Positions 48,801-59,052 are shown, counted from the stretch's first letter. The stretch is DNA of 64,000 bases from Branchiostoma floridae (GCF_000003815.2 NC_049981.1:19355246-19419245), one strand, 5' to 3'. Notes: generated from the letters alone by a model not told the origin. Numbers and translations are program-made.

Positions 48801-49533
48801 ATGGGTACTTCATCCATTCCCACTTAAAGTTAAAGCCATGCTTACCGTACACAAAGATGCGTCTTCCCAGTAGTGAAGACATCGCATTTATTTCTACCTG
48901 TGTGGCCCATGCTCGAGGATCTGCTGGATGACGATTCTGCATGCTTCGACCATCACGAGACAGGTACTGGTCCATGGTTTTTTCAGGGTGCTCGAATGCC
49001 AACCAAGGCCTGTAAACATCTTCAGACAATGTTGACATATATTCAACTGTACGCTGTCTTAATACATCATGATAGTCTTGGGTGCCACAAATAAGGTAAC
49101 TAATAGCTCTATAGAAACAATTACCATCCCCAATAATTCTGATGGGATTGATTGGTGCCTCCAAAGGGACATTCCTTTCCTGAATATTGAGATATCGTTC
49201 AACAGAAAGGTTCAGCTGGTCTGCCAGTTCCAATTGATCATTTCCTGTGAAGGGATTGAACATGAACTCTTCCTTCCACTCCCCTGTTTCCACTACCTCT
49301 GGGCTATCAGCTGGTTCCCGCTCCCTTACCTCTACATCCTGGTCATCTGCTGGCTCCCGCACTCTTACCTGTACTTCCGGGTCATCTGTTGGCTCCTGCA
49401 CTGTTACCTCCAATTTCTGCTCATCAGCTGGTTTCTTTGTTTCCTGCTTTGCCTTCCAGGCATTCAACTTCGTCAATTTCTTACGCCGAGGCATTCTTCC
49501 TGAAAGATCACAAGTGCTAGAATGTAGCAGCAT
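42862..49533 (-). CDS. Helentron Rep/helicase polyprotein (OTU-Rep-PIF1-partial endonuclease), 2223 aa
   Basis: Domains in order: OTU cysteine protease fold at about 131-275 (GDGNCFYRA with Asp136 and Cys139; NHFDVV with His268). Arg-rich repeats at about 365-430 (RYHTDDDYAQQKR). A Cys/His-rich zinc-binding region at 473-540. A region typical of Helitron proteins at about 560-650 (ELKSLNTLESQLIAKRIPF). Acidic 11-residue repeats at about 738-848. Rep at about 900-1330, with HUH motif PHIHCLFWV (His1123, His1125) and the YxxxY pair (Tyr1317, Tyr1321). PIF1 helicase at about 1645-2100: Walker A GGAGTGKS 1683-1690, DEVSM, GDMYQIPPV, TVHKVQGMT, YVALSRV. From about 2138 the start of an exonuclease/endonuclease/phosphatase domain (ADIICLTETWL, Glu2171). 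It ends early at TGA through a frameshift. A second start at Met14 (MPRRKK) is possible. No introns seen. Confidence 0.93.
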   Translation of the reverse strand: MLLHSSTCDLSGRMPRRKKLTKLNAWKAKQETKKPADEQKLEVTVQEPTDDPEVQVRVREPADDQDVEVREREPADSPEVVETGEWKEEFMFNPFTGNDQLELADQLNLSVERYLNIQERNVPLEAPINPIRIIGDGNCFYRAISYLICGTQDYHDVLRQRTVEYMSTLSEDVYRPWLAFEHPEKTMDQYLSRDGRSMQNRHPADPRAWATQVEINAMSSLLGRRIFVYGKHGFNFKWEWMKYPWCESNTSMLDGRNAIYMQHTNGNHFDVVTATVFNKRQTRSMSRRHREETTEASQVACIKRKTVLNANNDDDDRKRARRDRERKRYQEDPKYAQAQRDGKKTRYSIDKQHAQEKRDRAQERALERYHTDDDYAQQKREREQERYHTDDDYAQQKREREQERALERYHTDDNHAQQKRDHEKDKYHTDPDRRDLKKRNVQINREKKQNLTDVNKDIEQFQMECKEGPEYVCTVCHRLLFRNQVVICHRDGKKSRYVRAVKHCLTGTYVHQCNVDCSPHACPIAKSSRGKEWICHCCHRHMIDKKTIPYEAQSNKMKLPEIPPELKSLNTLESQLIAKRIPFMKVAALPKGGQKGVVGPVVCVPADVSETHAILPRMPSEAQLIKVKLKRKLQYSGHHMYRQISPLKVDVALKYLVENNEHYSGTSIDADWATSWNEEGGLVEPSDAEQGGNGALEVHTAPEHRKSVTEEGDHMEGPTRNDMEDDETDNVIRQVNEEEAMEVAALSEEETVEEAALSKEETMEEAALSKEETVEEAALSEEETMEEAALSEEETVEEAALSKEETVEEAALSEEDTMEEAALSKEETVEEATLSEEETMEEEALSEEEELDSRLRGLPHDTCLQPVDIGQDFLDHHDERVMCVAPGEGSKPISVFQEVGGEAMSFPVQFPTGKFSFNVDRDVRITPSKYFKARLMGADTRFASDTNYIFFAQYVTELRFIQSNISISMRKGSPTTSGGHKISAGMLSNKEDLQAILKSDEGYRFLQPVRGTPQFWDKALNELYAMIRQLGIPTWFATFSAADLRWPEVLEAIRQDHGTVPVSDLSWEERCDILKSNPVTAARMFDRRVKLFFKHLIKSPSQPIGEVIDTFTRTEFQQRGSPHIHCLFWVKDAPKLGVNSEEEICSFVDRYVCCQLPNSETDKELFDIVSQVQMHRKGHTSSCKKGGKICRFGFPKPPVNQTFLCSPVSLQDLTDEESASIAGRKKQAESDLKKFWDVLDKKTEPEKCSTEDVLKEANLTTAQVCDALNLIANRKQVFLRREPKDMWVNNFNPHLLRAWNANMDIQYVLDAYSCVKYIVSYISKAEREMGKLLKQAQKEAREGNEDVLTEMRKVGNAYLHHREVSAQEAVYRVCSLNLKECSRQVTFIPTDEQANRLSKPLADIQKLASEGNGDEENIWMPSIMDRYKARPQEEPFRSMCAAEFVSEYRVVSCSGQQENAQQSSRGEAKHVLRDNYGAVQKRTRSDPAVIRFAKFNKKKEPERFYLTLLKLYLPHYLDAQLKPPQYAKYEEFYSNGFAPISDREDKVNVIVNGNRRKFEQNVEELEQARKDAEDGNLEDVWAQIFPEVEQERLDCLDRRGENEVDEVIEGTEDDIPDLATTNKSKERSFTLEACQTKIQYKTAVPMMQSLNPMQQGVFYFVRKWCMETAQGKRPDPFHIFVTGGAGTGKSHLIKCIYYEATRLLGKAQENPDKVSVLLTAPTGTAAFNIGGSTVHHAFHLMCVTKTYQPLSESTLNTLRAQYESLKIVIVDEVSMVDMKLMSSIHGRLGQLTQSRSSANFGNVSILAVGDMYQIPPVRGQSLYRGKDFIDLWNPIFEVVELEEIMRQKDDAAFANLLNRMRVKRKKDKLSDEDDKTLSSRVLSTDFASSDYPKDALHIFSTNKAVVDYNDKMLNLRCSDVTCFEASDFVKDPTTGSMTRRPHAQGDKDDLPDVVKVGIGARVMLCRNVNVEDGLVNGAFGTVTGVTGGQQDASDGATVFVKFDNPKAGVLEREKSAVPSSLPENSVPIRQIEDNLKKLSKVKRYQIPIKLAWACTVHKVQGMTVPEVVVSMKNIFASGMAYVALSRVCSIGGLHITNYKQESIYCDEEVQEAVNKMKHFEYVSNPFTNVGDRSVGEVLNIVHHNTEGLIKKNFESLKSTCLVEADIICLTETWLSENLQSSQFQLESFKMFRKDRSSGHACEEASNATRNSSHGGVAVYVLCT
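46985..47325 (-). repeat. 33-bp coding repeat inside the Helentron protein
   Basis: About ten tandem copies of an 11-residue acidic unit close to EEETVEEAALS, with alternating T-V and T-M variants and S-E/S-K variants. It forms a charged linker between the N-terminal region and the Rep domain. The alternation of units mirrors stepwise duplication of pairs. Confidence 0.85.
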
Positions 49534-50242
49534 TCTTTGAGACTATAGCATATCTAAAAATATTGTGTCAACAAATTTTATACATGTATAATATAACATA
49601 AGATAATAAGTAGACATTGGTCGACAATTATGAAACACTCAACTTCAAGAAATAAAGAAAATAGCTGCAGATCATATGCTGAAAACATATCTGTAGATAA
49701 CACCTTTTTATCTGCAAGTTGCAAAATACCATAAAATGGGGTGTCCTCCATAACAATTGCATTATTTGTAACAACAATCGTCCCAGTCATCCCAGTAATA
49801 TTTCGTCACGAGTATTTACTAACACACATTGCATAGTCTTATAATCCACTGAAAAGTTGTGTCAACTTAAGAGTTTACAGAGAATCATACACTTAAACAC
49901 ACTGTGTACTCGGTCCACTTAAAGATTGCCAAGAATCGCACATATTTCACACACTGCCTGATTCACTGTCGATTCCAAATGACCACCCTTAGATAGCTTA
50001 GAGCCAAATGCTTTGGTTGCATTAAGAAGAATAGCTAGGTGGTGAAAGCTGTTTCAAAAGCCCTGTTTTTGGCAAATAGTGCAATGAAATCAAACATGTT
50101 GACACCACTTATCATTCTAGGGGTCATGTAAAATTTCCTTAGGATAAATAAGAATAAATAGGCAACATAAATTATAAATTATTATGAATGAATGCCAGTA
50201 TTTTACTTCGTCCATTATTATTATTGCCACCCCCCCCCCCCC

Positions 50243-50288
<46 letters not shown>

Positions 50289-50460
50289 TGACCACAATGA
50301 AAATAGAATAAAACAAGACAAATGATGGATAGAAAGTTCATCTTACCTGACAAGATTTTGAGGAACTAATCTATCTGTTGGTTGATGTGCTTTTCTTTAT
50401 TGGAGTACAGTGTAAATTTTTCACAAAGACTAACATAATTTATTTACGCCAGGTCACATA
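49534..50460. other. Region upstream of the Helentron frame
   Basis: No gene seen. AT-rich, likely holding the 5' end and promoter of the Helentron. A C-run followed by a (CA)n microsatellite lies at about 50229-50286. A 629-base gap (50680-51308) begins just beyond. Confidence 0.45.
50229..50286. repeat. (C)n(CA)n microsatellite
   Basis: About 16 C residues followed by AAACACACA... for more than 40 bases. Confidence 0.9.
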
Positions 50461-51308
50461 AAATGTCGTCCGATTGTTGCCAGCAAAACGTAACACTTTG
50501 GAGACGTTACCACCAAAATAAATTAACTCGCCAGGTAATCATCACTTCACAGAAATTTACGAAAATTCAAGGTCACTGGGGTGACGTTTCGAAGTATTTT
50601 CCGTCGTTTTTGATGGAAAACGAAGAGTTTTTTTGTTTTTTTTTTGGAACACATAACGACACCACGTTTGCCTGCGGTTNNNNNNNNNNNNNNNNNNNNN
50701 NNNNNNNNNNNNNNNNNNNNNNNNNNNNNNNNNNNNNNNNNNNNNNNNNNNNNNNNNNNNNNNNNNNNNNNNNNNNNNNNNNNNNNNNNNNNNNNNNNNN
50801 NNNNNNNNNNNNNNNNNNNNNNNNNNNNNNNNNNNNNNNNNNNNNNNNNNNNNNNNNNNNNNNNNNNNNNNNNNNNNNNNNNNNNNNNNNNNNNNNNNNN
50901 NNNNNNNNNNNNNNNNNNNNNNNNNNNNNNNNNNNNNNNNNNNNNNNNNNNNNNNNNNNNNNNNNNNNNNNNNNNNNNNNNNNNNNNNNNNNNNNNNNNN
51001 NNNNNNNNNNNNNNNNNNNNNNNNNNNNNNNNNNNNNNNNNNNNNNNNNNNNNNNNNNNNNNNNNNNNNNNNNNNNNNNNNNNNNNNNNNNNNNNNNNNN
51101 NNNNNNNNNNNNNNNNNNNNNNNNNNNNNNNNNNNNNNNNNNNNNNNNNNNNNNNNNNNNNNNNNNNNNNNNNNNNNNNNNNNNNNNNNNNNNNNNNNNN
51201 NNNNNNNNNNNNNNNNNNNNNNNNNNNNNNNNNNNNNNNNNNNNNNNNNNNNNNNNNNNNNNNNNNNNNNNNNNNNNNNNNNNNNNNNNNNNNNNNNNNN
51301 NNNNNNNN

Positions 51309-53280
51309 CGGCTAATTGATTTACACACAGGTGGCCAGAGTTTCTACGAGGGACGCGTAAGAGCGTTGGAATTAAGCAGAAAATCCCCCGATAATTCAAT
51401 TTGAAATGTTTTTTAGGCAAAAATGATAACGGGATCCCGTAAGTAAATATCCCATGCACTATCATACCAAGTTTCGGGTACTTTGGACTTAAAACCAGGG
51501 CACAGGAGGCAAAAACATACAGTTTTGGTCAGAAAATCGCAAAAGAAGTTAAATAAAATCATTTTAAAGACATTTATTTAAAAAAAGGAAAAAACGTCCG
51601 GGGGTATTGACCCTCTCTACCATTGTGCCAAGTTTCAGGTCATTCGGTCCAGAAACGACGGAGAAAACGTGTTTTGAAGAATTGACAGGAGAAAGAAGAA
51701 AGAAGAAACATTACGAATATAATATATTTCACCATACCTATGGTATGGCTGAAATATAAAAATGCTCCATGTCACATGTGTATGCACTGTTCAGGAATAC
51801 GAGCGATCGCTGTTGTTGTTTACATCCGGGGTATTCGACGGCTGGTGCCTACCAGAGCATCAGTAGATTGGATCAAGATTTGATATCTAAACTAGCAGAT
51901 GAAATCACTGGTTTATATCTTTTGCCAAACACCTGCTTTTTGCCTACCACTGCGCCCCCGTGACATCATTGTGATCGCTCGTATGGCTGTGTTTACTTGT
52001 GTAGGTGTTCAGTACCAAGGACAGGTATGCTCACTTATGGGTGTATGGTTTGTACAATGTAAGGTATGTTACTATGTGTAGTAAGCAGCATCGAAGCATG
52101 GGTACTTTGGATAACAAAATATACTAACTTGATATCAATACCACCTATGTAGTTTAATTAGTATAGTACCATGTATCTTTGCACGCAGATGGATAAAGAG
52201 TTGGAGCAACAAGATATGATGATGATGCCAACAGTCATTGTAATTAAGTCAATTTATTACCGTCAACAAGAAGGCTATGGTATTGGTAATGACTGTATAT
52301 ATGTGAATGAACAGCATAACTCCAAAAGGCCCGGATATATTGTACTGATACTTGGTATGTGAGTAGGGCTTGGTGAGGCCTTGAAATGATTATATTTTGT
52401 GCCCTCTGGTGGCTTGTTACAGCACTGCAGCAGAATTTCCAATTTTGATATCCAGAATTCTAGACGTGCTATGATCATGATTTTTAGTAAGAGAGACAAA
52501 GGGTAACTTTCTCGATACAACATGGCTTTCTTCCCAGCGCACCACACATATACATGCATGTTTTTCTCGCATTTTGTAAGTTGATTTTGCAATCTGCAGT
52601 ATTTGTTAAGTGTTGAATACACAGTTACTTGTATGTACTACTAGGTGTGATATTAAGTTGATTGACTAGTTACTGATACATTTTCTAGATATATGTTGAT
52701 TAAATACACAGTTATTCATGTATACTTCTAGGTATGATATGTTGATTGAGTACATAGTAACACACGTTACTTGTTTATACTTCTGGTATGATATATATTG
52801 GTTAAATACATAGCTACATTTTGCACTTATATATGCTTCTAGGTATGATAAATGTTGGTTAAATAAATAGTTTCTTATACTTACTTCTAGGTATGATATA
52901 TGCTGGTAACCTTAAAGTAATATCACCAGATGCTACATATGCACCTTGTGGCATACAGTTGATATTTTACTGCTTTTCCTCAAGATAACTATATATATGG
53001 TTCCCTAAGATAGTTTCCTATAGTTTCCTAAAAGGTAAATAGCTGACTTTGCATGAACTTAACAGTATAACGTTATTTGTTTAAGCATTGAGATATTATA
53101 CGTATTCTACATTTACTTATGCATGCATGCGCTAACACATTTAGAATCACGTTTGGACATCATTGTGGCCACAGGCGTGAGCAACATTAAAGATGTTCTC
53201 TTACACATTCCTGCCAGCTTGTTCTGCATAAAGCATGGCCAAGTTGAGGATTTACTGGCCAGATGCGTCATGAGCGCCAT
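51309..53280. repeat. Spacer with interspersed repeats downstream of saposin gene B
   Basis: 51450-51760 is an inverted copy of the repeat seen in Dkk intron 1 (shared blocks GACGGAG, TTCAGGTCATTCGGT on this strand and a palindromic tip CACCATACCTATGGTATGG). 51795-51984 has short inverted ends ATACGAGCGATC/GATCGCTCGTAT. 52255-52460 is a family R3 copy. The stretch 52620-52920 shows three to five degenerate repeats of a block like CTTCTAGGTATGATATATG. No gene recognised. Confidence 0.45.
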
Positions 53281-56200
53281 CTATTGGCCAGGTATGATGG
53301 CATTGCAGATGCCTGCTGGGGTCACTTCAATTTGCAGATCTGTGATAAGGTTCAGCACGAACTCGTTGACCAGCTCCGCACACTGTGGGTGTGGGAAAAG
53401 ACACATAACAACAAGACCATAGAATGTCCAGGACAAAAGAAACCAAAATTGGAAATTCTGCTGCAGCACCAAAGAGGCCGCCTGGAGGCTCGAACGAGAT
53501 CTAATTGACTCAAAATGTAGTTTTTGGCTGGCTAACTCCTCTGGTGAGTTATCTGTCAATTTGCAGAATTTTTACTATTTTCCAGCGCCATGTGGAGCCT
53601 GGTAGAGGCTACAAAACTGTGATTGTACATAGATTCTGGTTGTGAATAAAGAATGTTGTTATAAGGTGATTTTCCAGACTAATGAAATCATTCATGGGTG
53701 TGATTAAGGAAACTTACCTGGGATTGGAAGTTAGGCAGCGGAATGAGATTGCAGAGGCCAGTGCTGGCATTGGCGATCACAGTCTATGGTAAAGAAAAAA
53801 AAGTTTTGATGTAACGTTAACATTAGAGATTCAACTCTTGCAATTTTTAACTATTCTTGTTTATGGTTGTTTTTGTTGTAAACAAGATTATAAAAAGGCT
53901 GAGAGATTGATGTAAATGACTGTTTTTGTTACAAAAATGGGCAATTAAATATTGCTTCTGTCTTGTGGAGTGAAGGAGACTTAAATGTAGGAATACCCTT
54001 TATTATTATTCTTTCGTTCAGAAACTTTTGGAGTGCCTAGTGGCACATTGGGCAGCACGTTTACTTGCTGTTTTGTAGCAGGGTATACTTTTACATGGAG
54101 TGGTTGCTTTTTCAAGCCCTTCCCCTTTAACAACGGACCACCATTGTCAACTTGGAACCAGGAGGACAATGTGACGCTGTTTACAATTGCCCCTCTACCC
54201 GTACGTAAAATTCTATCTTACCTCATGATCCACCAGCAGAAACTCGACCAAGGACAGGACAGTACGGCATATGACACCTTTCTGTTTGCGTGAAAAAATA
54301 AAAAGACATAGAGAGGAAATCGTATTTCTAATGTCAGATAGTGTCAGTGCCTAGTGTCATATAGGGCAGCAAGTTTCCTTACTGCTTCAGTAGCAGGGTA
54401 GATTATTGATACAGGGAAGGGTTACTAGCCCTTTACCTTCAACATGCTCACAGCACCTCCTCGAACACAAGATCCCCTTTTTACGTCCTTCTGAAAGATG
54501 GGTACAGCCCAAAGCGAGATGCCCTAGCCAGGAATGTAACCTGGGTCTCTCAATTATCAACTAAATGGAACAAGGAGCCCACCTGTGAGATTGCTATCAG
54601 TTGAGCTACATGGACATCCCTTGGGGGAAAATTAAGTGGGACCAAAAAAAACTCAAGAGAAGTTCAAGATATTAAACAGTGTCAACATACAAATGAACCC
54701 AGCTTGACCTCCTTGGTGACTCCATTGCCTGAAATCAAATACAATTGCATGGAGTCATTTCGTGGTTTTATTTTGTGCGTTTGTATCTAGAAAATGTGGT
54801 TGCTTAGCTATGTGGTTGTACAACAGTGCAAAAGACTGATAAGAAATTATAACAGGACTGTGGAAAGCTCAGCTGAATGAAATGTTAACAAAGATCAATC
54901 TGTGGATACATATTTTAATGAAGCTAATGTAGAATTGTGCATGCTTATATCACTGTTTTAATGATTGTGAGCAAGTGCATTTTAAAGTGCATATGGTGCA
55001 ACAGTTTAAACACATGTCAGTTTGTAAGCTAGATGTGCAATATTGTTAGTTCCTGTCAATGATTTTTAACCTTAAAGTTTGTAAATCAAAGATGTAATTC
55101 AGTGTTTCACTGTGATATTCCAATAAGTGAATTGAATCTTGAATTTAACATACAGGCCAAAGCTTACTAAGCTCCTAAAGTAGATGATGTTTATATACAT
55201 TTTTACAGGTTGATTTGTACCTGTATAGTTGCGGGGGTGATACAGCGCCTTGGGTTGCAGTTTGCTGTAAATGAAGTCATTCATGTCGGACACTGATGCC
55301 TTCACCTCGTGATCACACTGCAGGGTGGGAAAATTACATTCCGTAAAAGGCCAACACACGGAATAAACATAAATGTTCTATAGAAAAACAATGATCACTT
55401 AAACAACAGCAAACCAAAATTTAAGCTAGTCTATACCAGACTCCATACGTCATTGTAAAAGTAGTAGCAATTTGACAGTTAGACAGTGGTACTAAATATT
55501 ATGTACATCCAGGCTATGTCCATGGTACTGAATTTCATTATTTGTTTAGTACGTCCATGCAAGGAGCTTTTGTGGTACTGACTATCATATTTTTTTATAT
55601 CCTGGCTATGTCCATGGTACTGAAACATGTGTTTTGTGTTGTTAACATTGTCTTTTAGGTGTGGGAGGGCAATGAGTAAGGGTGTTTACACACCTGTTTT
55701 GCACCTTTCACATTGTGATGAATTCAAATAAAAGAATGAAATAAACATTGTAACTAACAAAGGCATGTATATCCTCTGACACATCCTTGTTCTTAGAGTA
55801 GACGCCGTGGCAGGCTTCCTTCAGAGTAGAGAAGATGAAGTCTTGCACCGAGTCCTTCATGAGGTACGTACGCACCGCCTCCACAGCAGCGAAGCACTGT
55901 GGACAAATGGTTGGGGTTAGATTATGAAGCGATGGTAAGACTGTACTGATTTGATCCAGATACATGTTGTAGCTTCCATGATAAACACAAGTTAGGAAGG
56001 AGCATAGCAGGAAGATCATTCTAACAAGCAAAAGTTGCTGATATAGAGTACATATGTTATTAATAAGAGTTTGGAAAGATGCCTATGGTATATGATAGGG
56101 CTGGGTATCGGTACAGCGTACCGGTACAAAACCGGTTTTTCTTATTGGACCGGTCCAGAAAAACCGGACCTGAAAAAATTAGGTGGACCGGATGTTGGAC

Positions 56201-57901
56201 CGATTAGAAAATTAACAGATTATTTTATCGGGCATTCACACGTTTTGGCGCTTGCAGGTGGAAGAAAATAACAAGAGTGAAGTAGAGTAGAGTTTATAGT
56301 AATTTCTACCAAGTTTTACAGCCAATCGTACAGGTGCAGTTAGCGTTGTAGGATTTTAAAACGCCAGTGTAAGTCTAATACTCCACCAAACAGATTTCTT
56401 TATAGTGAAATGGACCATTGGTATGAGTCATACTGAATCAGGTCCAGGTTCAGGTCCGGACCTGGACCTGATCCTTTGGACCTGAACCGGACCTGGACCT
56501 GAATTTTCTGTACCGGTACCCACCCCTAGTATATGACTATGCCTTATGCTGCTTGCTATACTGGAAAATACAATCAGCAAACATCATAGTTACAGGCAAA
56601 ATGATTATTACTTGCACCACTGTGATCAGGATACCTTACCTCTTCCCCTTTGGATCCACTAGACGAACAAAAGCCATTCACTGAAAAAAAAAGAATGTTG
56701 ATATTAAGAAAACTACCTCGTCAGGTTTGGTGATCATGTGCTCATCATTTGCCCAAAAGTGTGAGTAAGACACCCGATTACTGCTTTGTAAAGCTATCTA
56801 ACATTGCGGTAGCCATTATTGTGTGGTTCCCATTATCGTTGACCCCCTTTTTTTCTGATCTATGTTATGCAAGAGCCACATTTCCAAACCAGGGCCCGTA
56901 TGGGCTGTTTGTGGGAACGAAAAATAAAAGTGTGTATTAAGAGACATATGGAATGTTTGTCCATCACTAATTCTTTTTAAAAGTTTTGCATGTTTTGGTA
57001 TCTTTTATACTTTTTGTACCTGCAAACTGCCCAGTTTACAAATGTGGCCCAAGCATTATTCAGGCGGAGAGCAAGGAAGAATCAACTGGTTCCCCTAGCA
57101 CAAGTCTTTGTCATACCCGGTAGTACAAATTAAACATACAGTATTAAATAGGCAGAGAAAAAGTTACAGACCATGCATTGACACATTAGTTCTGTCCACA
57201 GGCTAGTTTTAAAGAAAGATGGCATTTTGAATGAATCGGACAATGATAAGAACTGCTATGTTAGAGTGCACAAGTTTGCTTGGTGCTGTTATCCAAACAC
57301 ACGGACTGTGATTGTTGTCCCTCCCACACAAGGATGTCACAGGCTGACATCTTCCTCTTGAGTTGCTTGGAGTGTCAGATTTAACTCGTCAGTTTTTCCC
57401 ACGTTCCCAATCTTTTCTGCTAATATTACTCTAAGGCACAACTTATGCAACACAATTTTACTGTGGAAAAGTACAAAATGTGGACTCATGCTCTGACATA
57501 CAGACAGATTTTACGACAAAAAATGTTCTAATCAACTGTACTTTTGTACTTTCTAATACTTTTGTACTTTGTATTAGACTAATTTGTCATTGAATGAGCA
57601 ATAACACTTGAATTACCACATGCCAGAGCTACAAGTTAACTGTTTTCCATTTTATTGAGAAAGACTTGCAAACAACATATGAACATATGCATGAAGAAAG
57701 TTAATCGTCATGCCAATAAGTCTGAGGTTCCTTATGTAATACCACCCGATACCTGATTCAACAGAAATAGTGCAGGTATATTTCCATCGATTATAAGAAA
57801 TTGATAACTGACGAATTTAGATCAAAGTTGTTTTCCAACTCACCAGAGTTTCCAGCAAGCACCACAATCAAGAAGCAGAAGACTGGACCTGAAAATGCCA
57901 T
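53281..57901 (-). CDS. Secreted protein with two divergent saposin-B domains (gene B)
   Basis: Paralogue of gene A with the same eight-exon plan: 57844-57901, 56640-56680, 55759-55896, 55221-55317, 54709-54728, 54222-54281, 53718-53783 and 53281-53382 (TAG). The predicted product is about 193 residues. Signal peptide MAFSGPVFCFLIVVLAGNS. The last exon is 102 bases, exactly as in gene A. Domain 2 keeps Cys2 to Cys5 (VICRTVL, GLCNLIP, QCAEL, AGICNA) but has Gly at the Cys1 and Cys6 positions. Domain 1 keeps Cys2, Cys3 and Cys4 and has Tyr at Cys5 with no Cys6. Frames are open and most splice sites good, so this looks like a functional but remodelled protein. The donor of exon 3 (GTTAGT, or GTGTCA 24 bases earlier) and the small fifth exon are uncertain. 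Sequon NAS lies in exon 7. Confidence 0.75.
54325..54618 (-). mobile_element. SINE-B, near full length, in gene B intron
   Basis: On the minus strand begins GTAGCTCAACTGATAG, then CCAGGTTACATTCCTGG (altered B-box), a body with CTGTACCCATCTTTCAGAAGG, and ends near GACACTAGGCACTGACAC. A truncated relative in the same orientation lies at about 54029-54140, and another fragment at about 1080-1195. Confidence 0.6.
56096..56528. mobile_element. hAT-type MITE in gene B intron
   Basis: A 433-bp element with ends TAGGGCTGGG and CCCACCCCTA, and exact 8-bp target-site duplications GTATATGA at 56088-56095 and 56529-56536. The inside is made of repeated ACCGGT and GGTCCAGGTCCGG-like blocks. An 8-bp duplication with TAGGG ends is diagnostic of hAT elements. 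No transposase. An older fragment of the same family is at about 3958-4035. Confidence 0.85.
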
Positions 57902-58769
57902 GTTGAACGGTGAAGAGCTTTCAGTGTTGCACAAACGCAGCTTACTGGACAGAAGGAACAGGTGGAAATGATTACGTCTTCGTCACAAGACTGGAACCTG
58001 CCAAGTGGACTCGCAGTGATCATTGGATGGGGGCTGGCCACGTGACCCTCGGTGTATATGACCTTTTTTGGAAAAAGAATGACGACTTTTCAAGTGGGGG
58101 GCACATTATGTAAAAGTTAATGGGTAATAAATACTGCTACAAATGCAAATTCATACTCAACTGTCCTTTTTGAGCAGCCAAAGGTGTTCCAATAAGAAAA
58201 TGTCCAGCCTTGAATGCTTGGGTTTTTGCTTCTACACATTATGTTGTGTAGCAACAACTGAATAAAACATCATTACTTATGAAACAAGAAAGAAAAAAAC
58301 TATTTTCCTTCAGAAAGGGTGAGTTGGAGCTGTGGGAGATACTGTAAAAGGGGAAATGTTTACAGTGATTCTATTTATTCAGTAGGGAAATATGGAGTGT
58401 TTGTGGTGGTTTTAAGTTCTAAGTTCTTCCAGGAAGGGTTTTGAAAGGGAAATCTTTGCTGCAGTTTCATGTTTGTGGGGAAGAGGTCACCATGAAAAAA
58501 CACAAACTATAAGTTAAACATTACACTTTGCATTTTTAAGTTAAAGTTAAGTTAAACATATACTAAAAGTGAACAATTTTACAGTAATTAAAATTGTCAA
58601 AATTTTTTTTGGTCTCTTTATCTCATGTGCACTGTTTGGATGTTAAATTTTCTTTCAAGATATACCAGTCATCGTGCATTTTTGTCCCTTCAATATATTG
58701 CAATTCGCATTCAATGTGTATGTGTCCAGTGTGACTTCAAGCCTTGTCCATTTTGTTCCCTGACAGACC

Positions 58770-58930
58770 TACTCTCCAAGCAGAGGTTAGGCTCTGTTTT
58801 TTGCCATTTATTGTTAGGCCTGGGCCTAAGCCGCGAGACATAAAGAAAATGGTACAAAATAGAAAGCCTGATAAAAACGCCTAAAAAAAAGCAAAAAACA
58901 GTCAGAGTCTAACCTCTGCTTGGAGAGTAG
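58770..58930. mobile_element. 161-bp foldback MITE with 8-bp direct repeats
   Basis: Ends TACTCTCCAAGCAGAGGTTA and the inverted TAACCTCTGCTTGGAGAGTA, with further inverted similarity inward (CTCTG...TTTTTTGC). Direct repeats GACAGACC flank it at 58762-58769 and 58931-58938. It lies between gene B and the cathepsin D-like gene. Confidence 0.75.
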
Positions 58931-59052
58931 GACAGACCATTGTGTAACACAGTCTTGCAGCATAAATAACTGATTCAACCTTACTGTTAATCCCACAGTT
59001 CTGAACTGTATCAACAGGCACCAGGCAGCACTAGTACTTCTCCAATCAAGTG

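Larger units (their letters stand above)
42423..49533 (-). mobile_element. Helentron (Helitron2-type) rolling-circle transposon, coding body
   Basis: The coding span of an autonomous element: N-terminal OTU protease-like domain, zinc-finger-like region, Rep (HUH) nuclease, PIF1-family helicase and C-terminal endonuclease. Endonuclease after the helicase is the known hallmark of Helentrons. The element's true ends were not found; Helentrons lack the TC/CTRR ends of classical Helitrons and carry minisatellites near their ends, so the two arrays at 41155-42480 may be internal to it. One frameshift splits the endonuclease. It lies between two saposin paralogues. Confidence 0.88.

Noticed and set aside
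50463-51465. Long open frames across 50680-51308
   Set aside because: They are made of unknown bases in an assembly gap.
51795-51984. Short element with inverted ends ATACGAGCGATC
   Set aside because: The inverted ends are only about 12 bp and no target duplication is present; may be chance or an old element.
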